This document shows positions 28,925-37,175 of a stretch of DNA of 64,000 nt, one piece after another. A program made the position numbers and the translations under genes. Numbering within the stretch: position 1 is the first letter of the stretch; each line of letters opens with the position of its first letter. The DNA lies in contig NZ_CP032698.1 of the NCBI RefSeq assembly GCF_003627815.1, forward strand, positions 5,270,001 through 5,334,000, read 5' to 3'. Source of the DNA: Streptomyces hundungensis (lineage in GTDB: Bacteria > Actinomycetota > Actinomycetes > Streptomycetales > Streptomycetaceae). The notes beneath the pieces were generated by a model. The model was not told where the DNA came from, ran no database searches, and worked only from the letters and a program-made list of their open reading frames with translations.

Positions 28925-29405
28925 GCCGCCCCAGACAGGCCCGCGCCAGAAAGCCCAGGGACAGCGTGCACAGCCCGGCCCGCACCGCGTTCCACGCCAC
29001 CCAGGGCCCCTCGAAATGGGCACGGGCGGCCGCCGGGTCGGTGGCGCGGGCCAGGGCGTCGTTCAGGGGCACGTTCACCGCACTGGTGAGCACGAAGGCC
29101 AGGGCGTACGCGCCGAGCGCGGCATACGTCGAGCCGCGCACCCCGGGCTCGTGGCGCTGCTGCCAGGCCGCGACCGCGATCAGCACCGGCGCCCCGAGGA
29201 AGCTCGCGAAGAAGACCGGGTTCTGGATCACGTCGTTGATGTTCCGCATGACCGCGACGTAGGTGTGGTCGTCGCTGCGGGCGAGCGCGGGCATCACCGC
29301 ACAGGAGAAGACGAAGAACGAACCCGCCGCGAGCCCCGTGGCCACCGTGGCCGCCCCCAGGGCCCAACTGCCGCCGCCGACCCGCATGTTGTCGTGTGTG
29401 TTCAT
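28857..29405 (-). CDS. DUF1772 (anthrone-oxygenase-like) membrane protein
   Basis: A 182-residue protein with four hydrophobic segments. It contains the family features AGSFFVFSCAVMPAL, MRNINDVIQNPVFF and NVPLNDALA. The family includes small membrane oxygenases acting on anthrones, but most members are uncharacterised. The start MNTHDNMRVGG was chosen because the signal-like hydrophobic part follows directly and the longer frame is Arg/Pro-rich. It is convergent with nnaR and their coding ends overlap. Confidence 0.82.
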   Translation of the reverse strand: MNTHDNMRVGGGSWALGAATVATGLAAGSFFVFSCAVMPALARSDDHTYVAVMRNINDVIQNPVFFASFLGAPVLIAVAAWQQRHEPGVRGSTYAALGAYALAFVLTSAVNVPLNDALARATDPAAARAHFEGPWVAWNAVRAGLCTLSLGFLARACLGRLSPRRPRISRRRPGRVPVGSRA

Positions 29406-29530
29406 GCCCCGAGTCAACCGCCGCCCGGGCCCCGGCGACATGGCCGCGACGCGCACCCCCATACGCGGACGTCTACGTACGCCCAGGACGACGCCGAGCC
29501 CCGCCGCCCTCCTCGGCGGGGGCCCACACC

Positions 29531-29564
29531 GGCCGCCCCGGTAGGAGGGCTACCGGGGGCGGCC
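29531..29564. other. Strong hairpin in the divergent region before the CGNR gene
   Basis: GGCCGCCCCGGTAG and its complement (one extra G) surround the loop GAGGG. It lies about 60 bases before the CGNR gene start and is oriented equally toward both flanks. It may be a terminator for read-through or a regulatory site; there is no T tract. Confidence 0.4.
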
Positions 29565-29623
29565 CGCGACGGGCACTCTGGGGGGAGGCACTCACCGGTA
29601 ACCCCCTAGGCGGTGACAGGCGC

Positions 29624-30184
29624 ATGGTGCGGTTCGACTCCGGGCGGATCTGTCTGGATCTGGTGGCGACCGGAGCGCGGGAGAGCGAACAGCTGGGCCG
29701 CGTCGAGGAGTTGAGCCGCTGGCTGCTCGCCGCCGGACTCGTCCCGCGCGACACCCCCCTCGCCGGGATCGACGACGACTGGCTCGCCCGCTTCCTCGAA
29801 CTACGGCGCTGCGTGAGCCAGTTGATCCACGCGGAACTGGGCGGACCCGCCGATGCGGCCCCCGCGGCCCTCGACCGCGTCAACGCGCTCGCCGCGGCCG
29901 CGCCGCCGGGCGTACGGGCCGTCAGAGGCGCGGACGGCGGCCTGGTGCGCACCCTGAGCCGGGCCCCCGAGTGCGGCGCGCTGCTCGCCGTCGTCGCACG
30001 GGACGCCGTCGACCTGCTCACCGACCCCGAGGCGAGATCCCGGCTCCGCCAGTGCGAGGGCGACAGCTGCCGGCTGCTCTACCTCGACACCTCGCGCGGG
30101 CGCCGGCGCCGCTGGTGCTCCAGCGAGGCGTGCGGAAACCGCGAACGGGTCGCCCGGCACCGGCGCCGGCTCGCCGCCCTGTGA
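29624..30184 (+). CDS. CGNR zinc-finger regulator (ABATE domain)
   Basis: A 186-residue protein. The N-terminal part (DSGRICLDLVATG) is the ABATE-type ligand domain. The C-terminus has C144-x4-C149 and C165-x4-C170 with CGNR at 170-173 and a basic tail (RHRRR), the zinc finger that binds DNA. Such proteins are likely stress-linked transcription factors. The ATG was chosen because the N-terminal domain begins immediately. It is followed by the sigma factor gene after 127 bases. Confidence 0.85.
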   Translation: MVRFDSGRICLDLVATGARESEQLGRVEELSRWLLAAGLVPRDTPLAGIDDDWLARFLELRRCVSQLIHAELGGPADAAPAALDRVNALAAAAPPGVRAVRGADGGLVRTLSRAPECGALLAVVARDAVDLLTDPEARSRLRQCEGDSCRLLYLDTSRGRRRRWCSSEACGNRERVARHRRRLAAL

Positions 30185-30311
30185 AGGCTCCCGCGGAGAA
30201 CGGGCGAAGAAAAGTCGCCCGCGTTTTGAATGGTTCCCGACAACCGCCCGTATGGAGAGACGAACCGGCTCGCAGCCGCGCGCCGGAATGGTCTCGACCT
30301 GGAGGTGCCGG

Positions 30312-30875
30312 TTGCGCAAGGATGCCGCCGTGGCCGATGACCGTCCGCGAGGGGCCAAGCACCGCTCCGTGCCCGACGAGGAGCTGATGCGGGCGCTGTA
30401 CCGCGAGCACGCGGGGCCGCTGCTCGGGTACGTGATGCGTCTCGTCGCCGGTGACCGCCAGCGGGCCGAGGACGTCGTGCAGGAGACGCTCATCCGTGCC
30501 TGGAAGAACGCCGGTCAGCTCAATCGGGCCACCGGTTCGGTCCGCCCCTGGCTGGTGACGGTCGCGCGCCGCATCGTCATCGACGGCCACCGCAGCCGGC
30601 AGGCCCGGCCGCAGGAGGTCGATCCGTCGCCGCTGGAGGTCATGCCCGCGGAGGACGAGATCGACAAGGCGTTGTGGCTGATGACCCTCTCCGATGCACT
30701 CGACGACCTCACCCCGGCCCACCGGGAGGCACTCGTCGAGACGTACTTCAAGGGACGTACGGTCAACGAGGCGGCCCAGGCGCTCGGCGTACCCAGCGGG
30801 ACCGTGCGGTCCCGGGTCTTCTACGCCCTGCGCTCCATGAAACTCGCACTGGAGGAACGGGGGGTGACGACATGA
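30312..30875 (+). CDS. sigU: ECF-type RNA polymerase sigma factor, probable SigU
   Basis: A 187-residue group IV sigma factor. Region 2 (ELMRALYREHAGPLLGYVMR then DVVQETLIRAW) and region 4 (LTPAHREALVETYFKGRTVN, GVPSGTVRSRV) are present and no region 3 lies between. The TTG start is decided by a GGAGG 6 bases before it. The stop overlaps the anti-sigma start (ATGA), so the two are coupled. Gene order (sigma, ZAS anti-sigma, HelD-like helicase, malic enzyme) matches sigU-rsuA of S. coelicolor as I recall it, where the regulon affects secretion and development. Confidence 0.85.
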   Translation: MRKDAAVADDRPRGAKHRSVPDEELMRALYREHAGPLLGYVMRLVAGDRQRAEDVVQETLIRAWKNAGQLNRATGSVRPWLVTVARRIVIDGHRSRQARPQEVDPSPLEVMPAEDEIDKALWLMTLSDALDDLTPAHREALVETYFKGRTVNEAAQALGVPSGTVRSRVFYALRSMKLALEERGVTT

Positions 30876-31633
30876 CGAGCGGGGAGTACGCGCAGGGCTC
30901 GCCGCACGAGGCCGTCGGCGCGTATGTGCTCGGGGTCCTGGACGACGCCGAGGCCACCGCCTTCGAGGCCCACCTCGCGGGCTGCGAGCCGTGCGCCGCC
31001 GAACTCGACGCCCTGGCGGGCATGGAGCCGATGCTGGCCGGCCTCAAGGAGTTCCCGGGCCCCGCGGCCCAGCCCCTGCGCCCGGCGCCGCCCGATCTGT
31101 CCATGGCCCTGATCAACGAGGTCGCGGCCCAGCGGGCCCGGCGCAGGCGGCGCACCACCTATCTGGTGGCGGCCGCGGCGGCGCTGATCGTGGGCGGCCC
31201 GGCGGTCGCGGTGGTGGCGACCTCCTCGGGCACCGGCACCCACCAGAGCGCCGAGGCGCACCCGACCAGCCCGGCCGAGGATGCCTTCTTCAACCACATG
31301 ACCCAGAAGACCTCCGCGACCGACCCGACGTCGGAGGTGACCGCGACCGTCGGCACCGAGCCCAAGGCCTGGGGCACCCACACGGTCCTGGAACTGAAGA
31401 ACGTCAAGGGCCCGCTCAAGTGCAGCCTGATCGCGATCGGCAAGAACGGCGAACGCGAGACGGTCACCTCCTGGGCGGTGCCCAACTGGGGCTACGGCAT
31501 CAAGGACAGCCCCCACGAATCGGCTCGGTACCCGCTGTACGTGCACGGCGGCACCGCGATGACCCACGACCAGATCGACCACTTCGAGGTCCGTACGTTC
31601 GACGGGAAGGCGCTCGTGGACATCCCCGCATGA
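30872..31633 (+). CDS. rsuA: Zinc-binding anti-sigma factor, probable RsuA
   Basis: A 253-residue membrane protein. The cytoplasmic N-terminus carries a ZAS motif, H34-x3-C38-x2-C41. One membrane segment lies at about 93-115. The outside domain of about 135 residues (anti-sigma-K-like) includes ECF-partner features such as SWAVPNWGYG. It should hold the sigma factor inactive at the membrane until an outside or redox signal releases it. It overlaps the sigma gene by 4 bases. Confidence 0.88.
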   Translation: MTSGEYAQGSPHEAVGAYVLGVLDDAEATAFEAHLAGCEPCAAELDALAGMEPMLAGLKEFPGPAAQPLRPAPPDLSMALINEVAAQRARRRRRTTYLVAAAAALIVGGPAVAVVATSSGTGTHQSAEAHPTSPAEDAFFNHMTQKTSATDPTSEVTATVGTEPKAWGTHTVLELKNVKGPLKCSLIAIGKNGERETVTSWAVPNWGYGIKDSPHESARYPLYVHGGTAMTHDQIDHFEVRTFDGKALVDIPA

Positions 31634-31750
31634 GCCGCGGCGCGGCAGAACCGTCCCGACATGCGGTTCGGCACCAAATCGTGGCCTGACATCGGGCCCC
31701 CCTTCGCGTACGGTTGACGGCTGCCCAATGCACGTCAGAAGGGGGCCTCG

Positions 31751-34162
31751 GTGGCCGCGCAGGATGCCGCTGTCGATACCGCTTCCGGTACCGCCGAATC
31801 CACTGTGGATTCGGTCCGGGAACGCGAGATCGCTGGGGAACAGGTACATCTCGACCAGGTGTACCGCCGCCTGGAGGAGAAGATCCACGAGGCGGAGTTC
31901 CTGATGAACGACGCCGCCAAGCGGGGTCAGGTCGGCACGCCCGGCGCCCTCGCCGAACGCGACGCACAGGTGTTCCGGGCGGGGGTCCATCTCAACCGTC
32001 TCAACAACGAGTTCGAGGACTTCCTCTTCGGCCGCATCGACCTCCTGCTCGGCCAGGACGGCAAGAAGGGGCCGGACGGCGCGTACACCTCGATCGACCC
32101 GGCCGAGGACGCCGTGCGCCCGGACGGCACGGCCGACATCGCCGAAACGTTGCACATCGGCCGCATCGGCGTCCTGGACTCCGACTACTCGCCGCTGGTC
32201 ATCGACTGGCGCGCGCCCGCCGCGGCGCCGTTCTACCGCTCGACCCCGGTCGACCCGGGCCGGGTCGTACGGCGGCGCGTCATCCGCTCCAAGGGCCGCA
32301 AGGTGCTCGGCGTCGAGGACGACCTGATGCGCCCCGAGCTGCGGGCGACCCTGAACGGCGCGGAGCTGCCCGTCATCGGCGACGGCGCCCTCATGGCCGC
32401 GCTCGGCCAGGCCCGCAGCCACACCATGCGGGACATCGTCGCCTCCATCCAGGCCGAGCAGGACATGGTGATCCGGGCGCCCGCGGCCTCCGTCACCTAC
32501 GTCGAGGGCGGCCCCGGCACCGGCAAGACCGCCGTCGCCCTGCACCGCGCCGCCTATCTGCTCTACCAGGACCGGCGGCGCTACTCCGGCGGCATCCTGA
32601 TCGTCTCGCCGACGCCGCTGCTCGTCTCGTACACCGAGGGCGTACTGCCCTCGCTCGGCGAGGAGGGCCAGGTCGCGATCCGGGCCGTCGGCAACCTCGT
32701 GGACGGCGCGGAGGCCACCGAGTACGACGACCCGGCCATCGCCCGGATCAAGGGCTCCTCCCGCATGCTGCACGTGCTGCGCCGGGCCGCCAGGGGCGCC
32801 CTGGAAGGGCCGGGGGAGCAGCAGTCCAGACGCTCCCGGCGGCGCGGCGGCGAACAGCTCGCCCTCGGCGAGCAGGCCCCGCAGCCGCACCCCGCCCAGC
32901 GGCTGCGCGTCGTCGCGTTCGGCGCGCGCATCGAGCTGGAGGGCGAGGAGCTGCGCCGCATCCGCCAGACCGTGCTCGGCGGCACCGCACCCGTCAACCT
33001 GCTGCGCCCGCGCGCCCGCCGACTGCTCCTGGACGCGCTGTGGTCGAAGTCGGCCGCGGCCGGCCGCGCCGGTGACGTCTCCCGGGGCGACCCGGAGCTC
33101 GCCGCCGAACTGCGCTCCTCCTTCGACGACGACATCACCTCCGAGGACGCCTTCATCGCCTTCCTCGACGCCTGGTGGCCCGAGCTCACCCCGCGCGGGG
33201 TGCTGGCCGCGATGGCCGACGAGAAGCGCTTGGGGCGCTGGGCGCGCCGCGTCCTGAACCAGGGCGAGGTGCGCCGCCTGGCGCGCTCGCTGGCCCGGGC
33301 AGCGGATGGCGCGTTCTCCGTGCACGACGTGGCGCTGCTGGACGAGCTGGAGACGCTGCTCGGCGCCCCGGCCCGGCCGAAGAGGAAGCGCGAGTACGAT
33401 CCGCTGGACGCGCTGACGGGTCTTGAGGAGCTGATGCCGCACCGCGAGGAGACCCAGCGCGAGCGCGCGGAGCGGCTCGCCCTGGAGCGCACCGAGTACG
33501 CCCACGTCATCGTGGACGAGGCGCAGGACCTCACGCCCATGCAGTGGCGCATGGTGGGCCGGCGCGGGCGCACCGCCACCTGGACGGTGGTGGGTGACCC
33601 CGCCCAGTCCTCCTGGTCCGACCCGGACGAGGCCGCCGAGGCCCGGGACGAGGCGCTGGGCAGCCGCCCGCGCCGCCGTTTCGAGCTGACCGTCAACTAC
33701 CGCAACCCGGCCGAGATCGCCGAACTGGCCGCCCGCGTCCTGGCGTTGGCGATGCCGGGCATGAAGTCCCCGGCCGCCGTCCGCTCCACCGGCGTCGAGC
33801 CCCGGTTCGCGGTCGTACGCGACGGCGACCTCGCGCGCACGGTGCGCGAGGAGGCGGCGCGGCTGCTCGACCGGGTGGACGGCACGGTCGGCGTGGTCGT
33901 CGCGATGCGCCGCCGCGAGCAGGCCGCGCGCTGGCTGGCGGAGCTCGGCGACCGGGTGGTGGCGCTGGGCAGCCTGGAGGCCAAGGGTCTGGAGTACGAC
34001 GCCACGGTGGTCGTCAGCCCGGCCGAGATCGCGGACGAGTCCCCGGCCGGACTGCGGGTGCTGTACGTGGCGTTGACCCGGGCGACCCAGCAGCTCACGG
34101 TCGTCTCGGGGGACCGGGACGAGCCCGACGCGGCGGGGGTGCCGGATCTGCTCCGCGAGTAA
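31751..34162 (+). CDS. HelD-like superfamily 1 helicase (RNA polymerase recycling)
   Basis: An 803-residue UvrD/Rep-type ATPase. An N-terminal coiled-coil arm starts near residue 25 (EREIAGEQVHLDQVYRRLEE), as in HelD, which inserts into RNA polymerase. Walker A is GGPGTGKTA (about 253-261), Walker B with Q is VDEAQDLTP (about 587-595), and motif III is VVGDPAQSSW. HelD proteins remove stalled polymerase from DNA, and some actinobacterial members (HelR) protect against rifamycins. Whether this one does is open: no rifamycin-associated element was recognised upstream. The GTG start has AAGGGGG 7 bases upstream. It follows the sigma/anti-sigma pair. Confidence 0.9.
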   Translation: MAAQDAAVDTASGTAESTVDSVREREIAGEQVHLDQVYRRLEEKIHEAEFLMNDAAKRGQVGTPGALAERDAQVFRAGVHLNRLNNEFEDFLFGRIDLLLGQDGKKGPDGAYTSIDPAEDAVRPDGTADIAETLHIGRIGVLDSDYSPLVIDWRAPAAAPFYRSTPVDPGRVVRRRVIRSKGRKVLGVEDDLMRPELRATLNGAELPVIGDGALMAALGQARSHTMRDIVASIQAEQDMVIRAPAASVTYVEGGPGTGKTAVALHRAAYLLYQDRRRYSGGILIVSPTPLLVSYTEGVLPSLGEEGQVAIRAVGNLVDGAEATEYDDPAIARIKGSSRMLHVLRRAARGALEGPGEQQSRRSRRRGGEQLALGEQAPQPHPAQRLRVVAFGARIELEGEELRRIRQTVLGGTAPVNLLRPRARRLLLDALWSKSAAAGRAGDVSRGDPELAAELRSSFDDDITSEDAFIAFLDAWWPELTPRGVLAAMADEKRLGRWARRVLNQGEVRRLARSLARAADGAFSVHDVALLDELETLLGAPARPKRKREYDPLDALTGLEELMPHREETQRERAERLALERTEYAHVIVDEAQDLTPMQWRMVGRRGRTATWTVVGDPAQSSWSDPDEAAEARDEALGSRPRRRFELTVNYRNPAEIAELAARVLALAMPGMKSPAAVRSTGVEPRFAVVRDGDLARTVREEAARLLDRVDGTVGVVVAMRRREQAARWLAELGDRVVALGSLEAKGLEYDATVVVSPAEIADESPAGLRVLYVALTRATQQLTVVSGDRDEPDAAGVPDLLRE

Positions 34163-34221
34163 ATTCGCGGTCAACTCGCGATGCGGGGATCACTTGGCGG
34201 AGTGGTTTGTTAGCCTGGTTG

Positions 34222-34360
34222 TGGCACCGGCCCGATCCAAGCCCCCGGGCCCAACCTTAGTCGCTCAGAGCGACCACTTGCCGCGAGGCGAGCATGGCGG
34301 GTCGGTGTCATGAACGTGAGCGACAGGCCCACGTCATCTTCGGATGGCGTGGGCCTGTTG
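34222..34360 (+). ncRNA. Probable small RNA between the HelD-like gene and malic enzyme
   Basis: About 140 bases with several local stems: GTCGCTC/GAGCGAC-type pairing near 34260-34275, then a final perfect 10-base hairpin CAGGCCCACG/CGTGGGCCTG (34325-34334 and 34349-34358) followed by TTGTCGTTG, as for a terminator. TAGCCT at 34211-34216 could be the -10, giving a start near 34222. The matching interval in S. coelicolor was reported, as I recall, to encode an sRNA named scr2952. No ribosome site or convincing reading frame is present. It could instead be the leader of the malic enzyme transcript. Confidence 0.5.
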
Positions 34361-34449
34361 TCGTTGGGCGTACGGCGGTTGAGCCGTCGGTCCTTCCCGG
34401 GCGGGCTGGCCGAAGGGACTTCCGCCGGACCACCACTTTCTCGTATGGT

Positions 34450-34463
34450 GGAAACAACTTTCC
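34450..34463. promoter_or_regulatory. Inverted repeat upstream of malic enzyme
   Basis: GGAAA-CAAC-TTTCC, about 120 bases before the start codon, directly after TATGGT, which could be a -10. An operator overlapping the promoter is plausible. The rest of the 34361-34580 interval shows no gene. Confidence 0.3.
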
Positions 34464-34580
34464 GAAAAGGGCCGCCCATTATCGGCTACCAGCCAGTAGG
34501 TGCGACCATCGGATGGCACCGCCGCGCCACAGCCGGGGCGGTGCTAGCAACGAAGCTAGGGAAAGCAGAGGAACACGGTC

Positions 34581-36014
34581 ATGGCAACGGCGCCCAGCGT
34601 CTCGTACTCGATGACGGTCCGCCTTGAGGTGCCCGCCAGCGGCACGGCGGTCTCCCAGCTCACCACGGCCGTGGAGTCCTCCGGCGGATCGGTGACCGGC
34701 CTCGACGTGACCGCCTCCGGCCACGAGAAGCTGCGGATCGACGTCACCATCGCGGCCACCTCCACCTCGCACGCCGACGAGATCGTCGAGGAGCTGCGCG
34801 GCATCGAGGGCGTCAGCCTCGGCAAGGTCTCCGACCGTACGTTCCTGATGCACCTCGGCGGCAAGATCGAGATGCAGTCGAAGCACCCCATCCGCAACCG
34901 TGACGACCTCTCGATGATCTACACCCCGGGCGTCGCCCGGGTGTGCATGGCGATCGCCGAGAACCCCGAGGACGCCCGGCGCCTGACCATCAAGCGCAAC
35001 ACCGTCGCAGTCGTGACGGACGGCTCCGCGGTGCTCGGCCTCGGCAACATCGGCCCGATGGCCGCCATGCCGGTCATGGAGGGCAAGGCGGCCCTCTTCA
35101 AGCGCTTCGCCGACATCGACGCCTGGCCGCTGTGCCTGGACACCCAGGACACCGACGAGATCGTCGCCATCGTCAAGGCGATCGCCCCCGGCTTCGCGGG
35201 CATCAACCTCGAGGACATCTCCGCGCCGCGCTGCTTCGAGATCGAGGCGCGGCTGCGCGAGGCCCTCGACATCCCCGTCTTCCACGACGACCAGCACGGC
35301 ACCGCGATCGTGGTGCTGGCCTCGCTGACCAACGCGCTGCGCGTGGTGGGCAAGGGAATGGGTGACGTACGCGTCGTCATGTCCGGCGCCGGCGCGGCCG
35401 GTACCGCCATCCTGAAGCTGCTGCTCGCGGCGGGCGTCAAGAACGCCGTCGTCGCCGACATCCACGGCGTGGTGCACGCGGGGCGCGAGGACCTGGTGGA
35501 CGCGAGCCCCGAGTCCGCGCTGCGCTGGATCGCCGACAACACCAACCCCGAGGGCCTCACCGGCACCCTCAAGGAGGCCGTGGTCGGCGCCGACGTCTTC
35601 ATCGGGGTCTCCGCCCCCAACGTCCTCAACGGCGACGACGTCGCCGCGATGGCCGAGGGCGCGATCGTGTTCGCGCTCGCGAACCCGGACCCCGAGGTGG
35701 ACCCCGCGATCGCCCGCGAGACGGCGGCGGTCGTGGCCACCGGCCGCTCGGACTTCCCCAACCAGATCAACAACGTGCTGGTCTTCCCGGGTGTCTTCCG
35801 CGGCCTGCTCGACGCCCAGTCCCGCACCGTCAACACGGACATGATGCTGGCCGCCGCGGGCGCCCTCGCGGACGTCGTCGCCGAGGACGAGCTGAACGCG
35901 AACTACATCATCCCGTCGGTCTTCAACGACAAGGTCGCCGGGGCCGTCGCCGGGGCCGTCCGCACCGCCGCCAAGGCCGCCGGAGCCGCTGTGACAGGGC
36001 CCACGTCGGCCTGA
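34581..36014 (+). CDS. NAD-dependent malic enzyme with N-terminal ACT domain
   Basis: A 477-residue oxidative decarboxylase converting malate to pyruvate and CO2. An ACT domain (about 8-85, SYSMTVRLEVPASG) probably gives allosteric control. The malic core has SMIYTPGVARVCMAI and VFHDDQHGTAIVVL, and the Rossmann site is SGAGAAGTAI. The lack of the longer eukaryote-type domain fits the bacterial short class. S. coelicolor has an NAD-specific enzyme at this locus, as I recall. GAGGAA precedes the ATG. Confidence 0.93.
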   Translation: MATAPSVSYSMTVRLEVPASGTAVSQLTTAVESSGGSVTGLDVTASGHEKLRIDVTIAATSTSHADEIVEELRGIEGVSLGKVSDRTFLMHLGGKIEMQSKHPIRNRDDLSMIYTPGVARVCMAIAENPEDARRLTIKRNTVAVVTDGSAVLGLGNIGPMAAMPVMEGKAALFKRFADIDAWPLCLDTQDTDEIVAIVKAIAPGFAGINLEDISAPRCFEIEARLREALDIPVFHDDQHGTAIVVLASLTNALRVVGKGMGDVRVVMSGAGAAGTAILKLLLAAGVKNAVVADIHGVVHAGREDLVDASPESALRWIADNTNPEGLTGTLKEAVVGADVFIGVSAPNVLNGDDVAAMAEGAIVFALANPDPEVDPAIARETAAVVATGRSDFPNQINNVLVFPGVFRGLLDAQSRTVNTDMMLAAAGALADVVAEDELNANYIIPSVFNDKVAGAVAGAVRTAAKAAGAAVTGPTSA

Positions 36015-36413
36015 GCTCCGGCGCGTCGCGGGATGCGGGCCCAGGAACGCCCCCTTAGGGTGGCGGACCATGACCCGCATCCGCACCGGCAACCCCCCGG
36101 CACCGTCCGAGGGGGCCCTCCACGGGGGTGCGCACGGGGTCGACGGAGCGTCACCACCCTGAGGCAGGGGCGCTTTTCGTGTGACTCGGTGTGACTCGGG
36201 AGGGTGCCGGATTGGCTTTCCCGCCACAGGTGGGGGCAGGATGCTCCCCCAAGGACTTCGTCCAGGGGGGACCCCCAGGACGCGAGGTCGTGCACACGGA
36301 CCCGGGTCCGGGGACTGTCCGAGTGCCCTGGCAGCATCGGCTTCGCTGTATCCAACATGCGGCTACCGCCGCGTGGCACGCCTCACAGGCAAGAAGAACA
36401 CGGGAGTAAGAAC
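36015..36413. other. Intergenic region between malic enzyme and hupA
   Basis: About 400 bases. The segments CGCCCCCTTAGGGTGG (36049-36064) and CCACCCTGAGGCAGGGGCG (36154-36172, followed by TTTT) can pair over about 90 bases and may form a terminator. Near 36240-36290 there is a small hairpin-rich stretch (TGCTCCCCC, GGACTTCGTCC, GGGGGGAC) of a type common between Streptomyces genes. The hupA promoter should lie in the last 150 bases, but no clear hexamers were seen. Confidence 0.5.
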
Positions 36414-36695
36414 ATGAACCGCAGTGAGCTGGTGGCCGCGCTGGCCGACCGCGCCGAGGTGACCCGCAAGGACGCCGACGCTGTCCTCGCCGCTCTCGCC
36501 GAGACGGTCGGCGAGATCGTCGCCAAGGGCGACGAGAAGGTCACCATCCCCGGCTTCCTGACCTTCGAGCGCACCCACCGTGCCGCTCGTACCGCTCGTA
36601 ACCCGCAGACCGGCGACCCGATCAACATCCCGGCCGGCTACAGCGTGAAGGTCTCCGCGGGCTCGAAGCTCAAGGAAGCCGCCAAGGGCAAGTAA
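36414..36695 (+). CDS. hupA: HU-family DNA-binding protein
   Basis: A 93-residue nucleoid protein. It starts MNRSELVAALADRAEV and contains the HU signature GFLTFERTHRAARTARNPQTG, with the DNA-minor-groove Pro in the arm (NIPAGYSVKVSAG). It ends with a short basic tail and lacks the long Lys-rich extension of HupS, so it is the housekeeping-type HU. GGGAG lies 9 bases before the ATG. A strong terminator follows. Confidence 0.96.
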   Translation: MNRSELVAALADRAEVTRKDADAVLAALAETVGEIVAKGDEKVTIPGFLTFERTHRAARTARNPQTGDPINIPAGYSVKVSAGSKLKEAAKGK

Positions 36696-36733
36696 GCGCC
36701 CTTTGCTCTGCAAGGTCGCTCAGCAGCAACGCT

Positions 36734-36769
36734 GAGGGCGGTCACCCTGATCCCGGGGTGACCGCCCTC
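36734..36769. terminator. Terminator after hupA
   Basis: Perfect 14-base arms, GAGGGCGGTCACCC and its complement, with an 8-base loop, 38 bases after the hupA stop. Confidence 0.85.
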
Positions 36770-36824
36770 TCGCGTACCGCGAGCCCTTTCCACGAAGTTC
36801 CCCGGGCCCCCAAACCCGCTTTCG

Positions 36825-37165
36825 TCTGCGGACCGTGCGGGGCTGGTCGCGCAGTTCCCCGCGCCCCCTAACTGCTTGGTGCTGGGGCACCTTCAGCCTG
36901 TCCGGCGAATGAGGACGAGCGCCCTTTAGGCGCGATCGGGGTCTGGGGCAGAGCCCCAGGGGTCTTTGGCTGCGGACCGTGCGGGGCTGGGCGCGCAGTT
37001 CCCCGCGCCCCTAGCTACTCGGTGCTGGCCCGCATCGGCCACCTCAGCCCGTCCGGCGATTGAGGACGAGCGCCGTTCAGGCGCGATACGGGGTCTGGGG
37101 CGGAGCCCCAGGGGGCTCGGCCCAGCCAACCCAGTGGGCGAAGGGGCCCGGGGTCTGGGGCGGAG
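36825..37165. repeat. Composite intergenic repeat, block 2
   Basis: Two copies each of modules C (CGCGCAGTTCCCCGCGCCCC), B (TCAGCC...TCCGGCGA.TGAGGACGAGCG) and A (CTGGGGC...GCCCCAG), all inverted relative to block 1. It fills the gap between the convergent genes hupA and murA. The hairpin modules may also help end the murA transcript. Confidence 0.88.
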
Positions 37166-37175
37166 CCCCGGGGGG

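Noticed and set aside
36070..36162. 30-codon frame between malic enzyme and hupA
   Set aside because: No ribosome site, and it lies within a probable hairpin loop; no similarity or coding bias that stands out.
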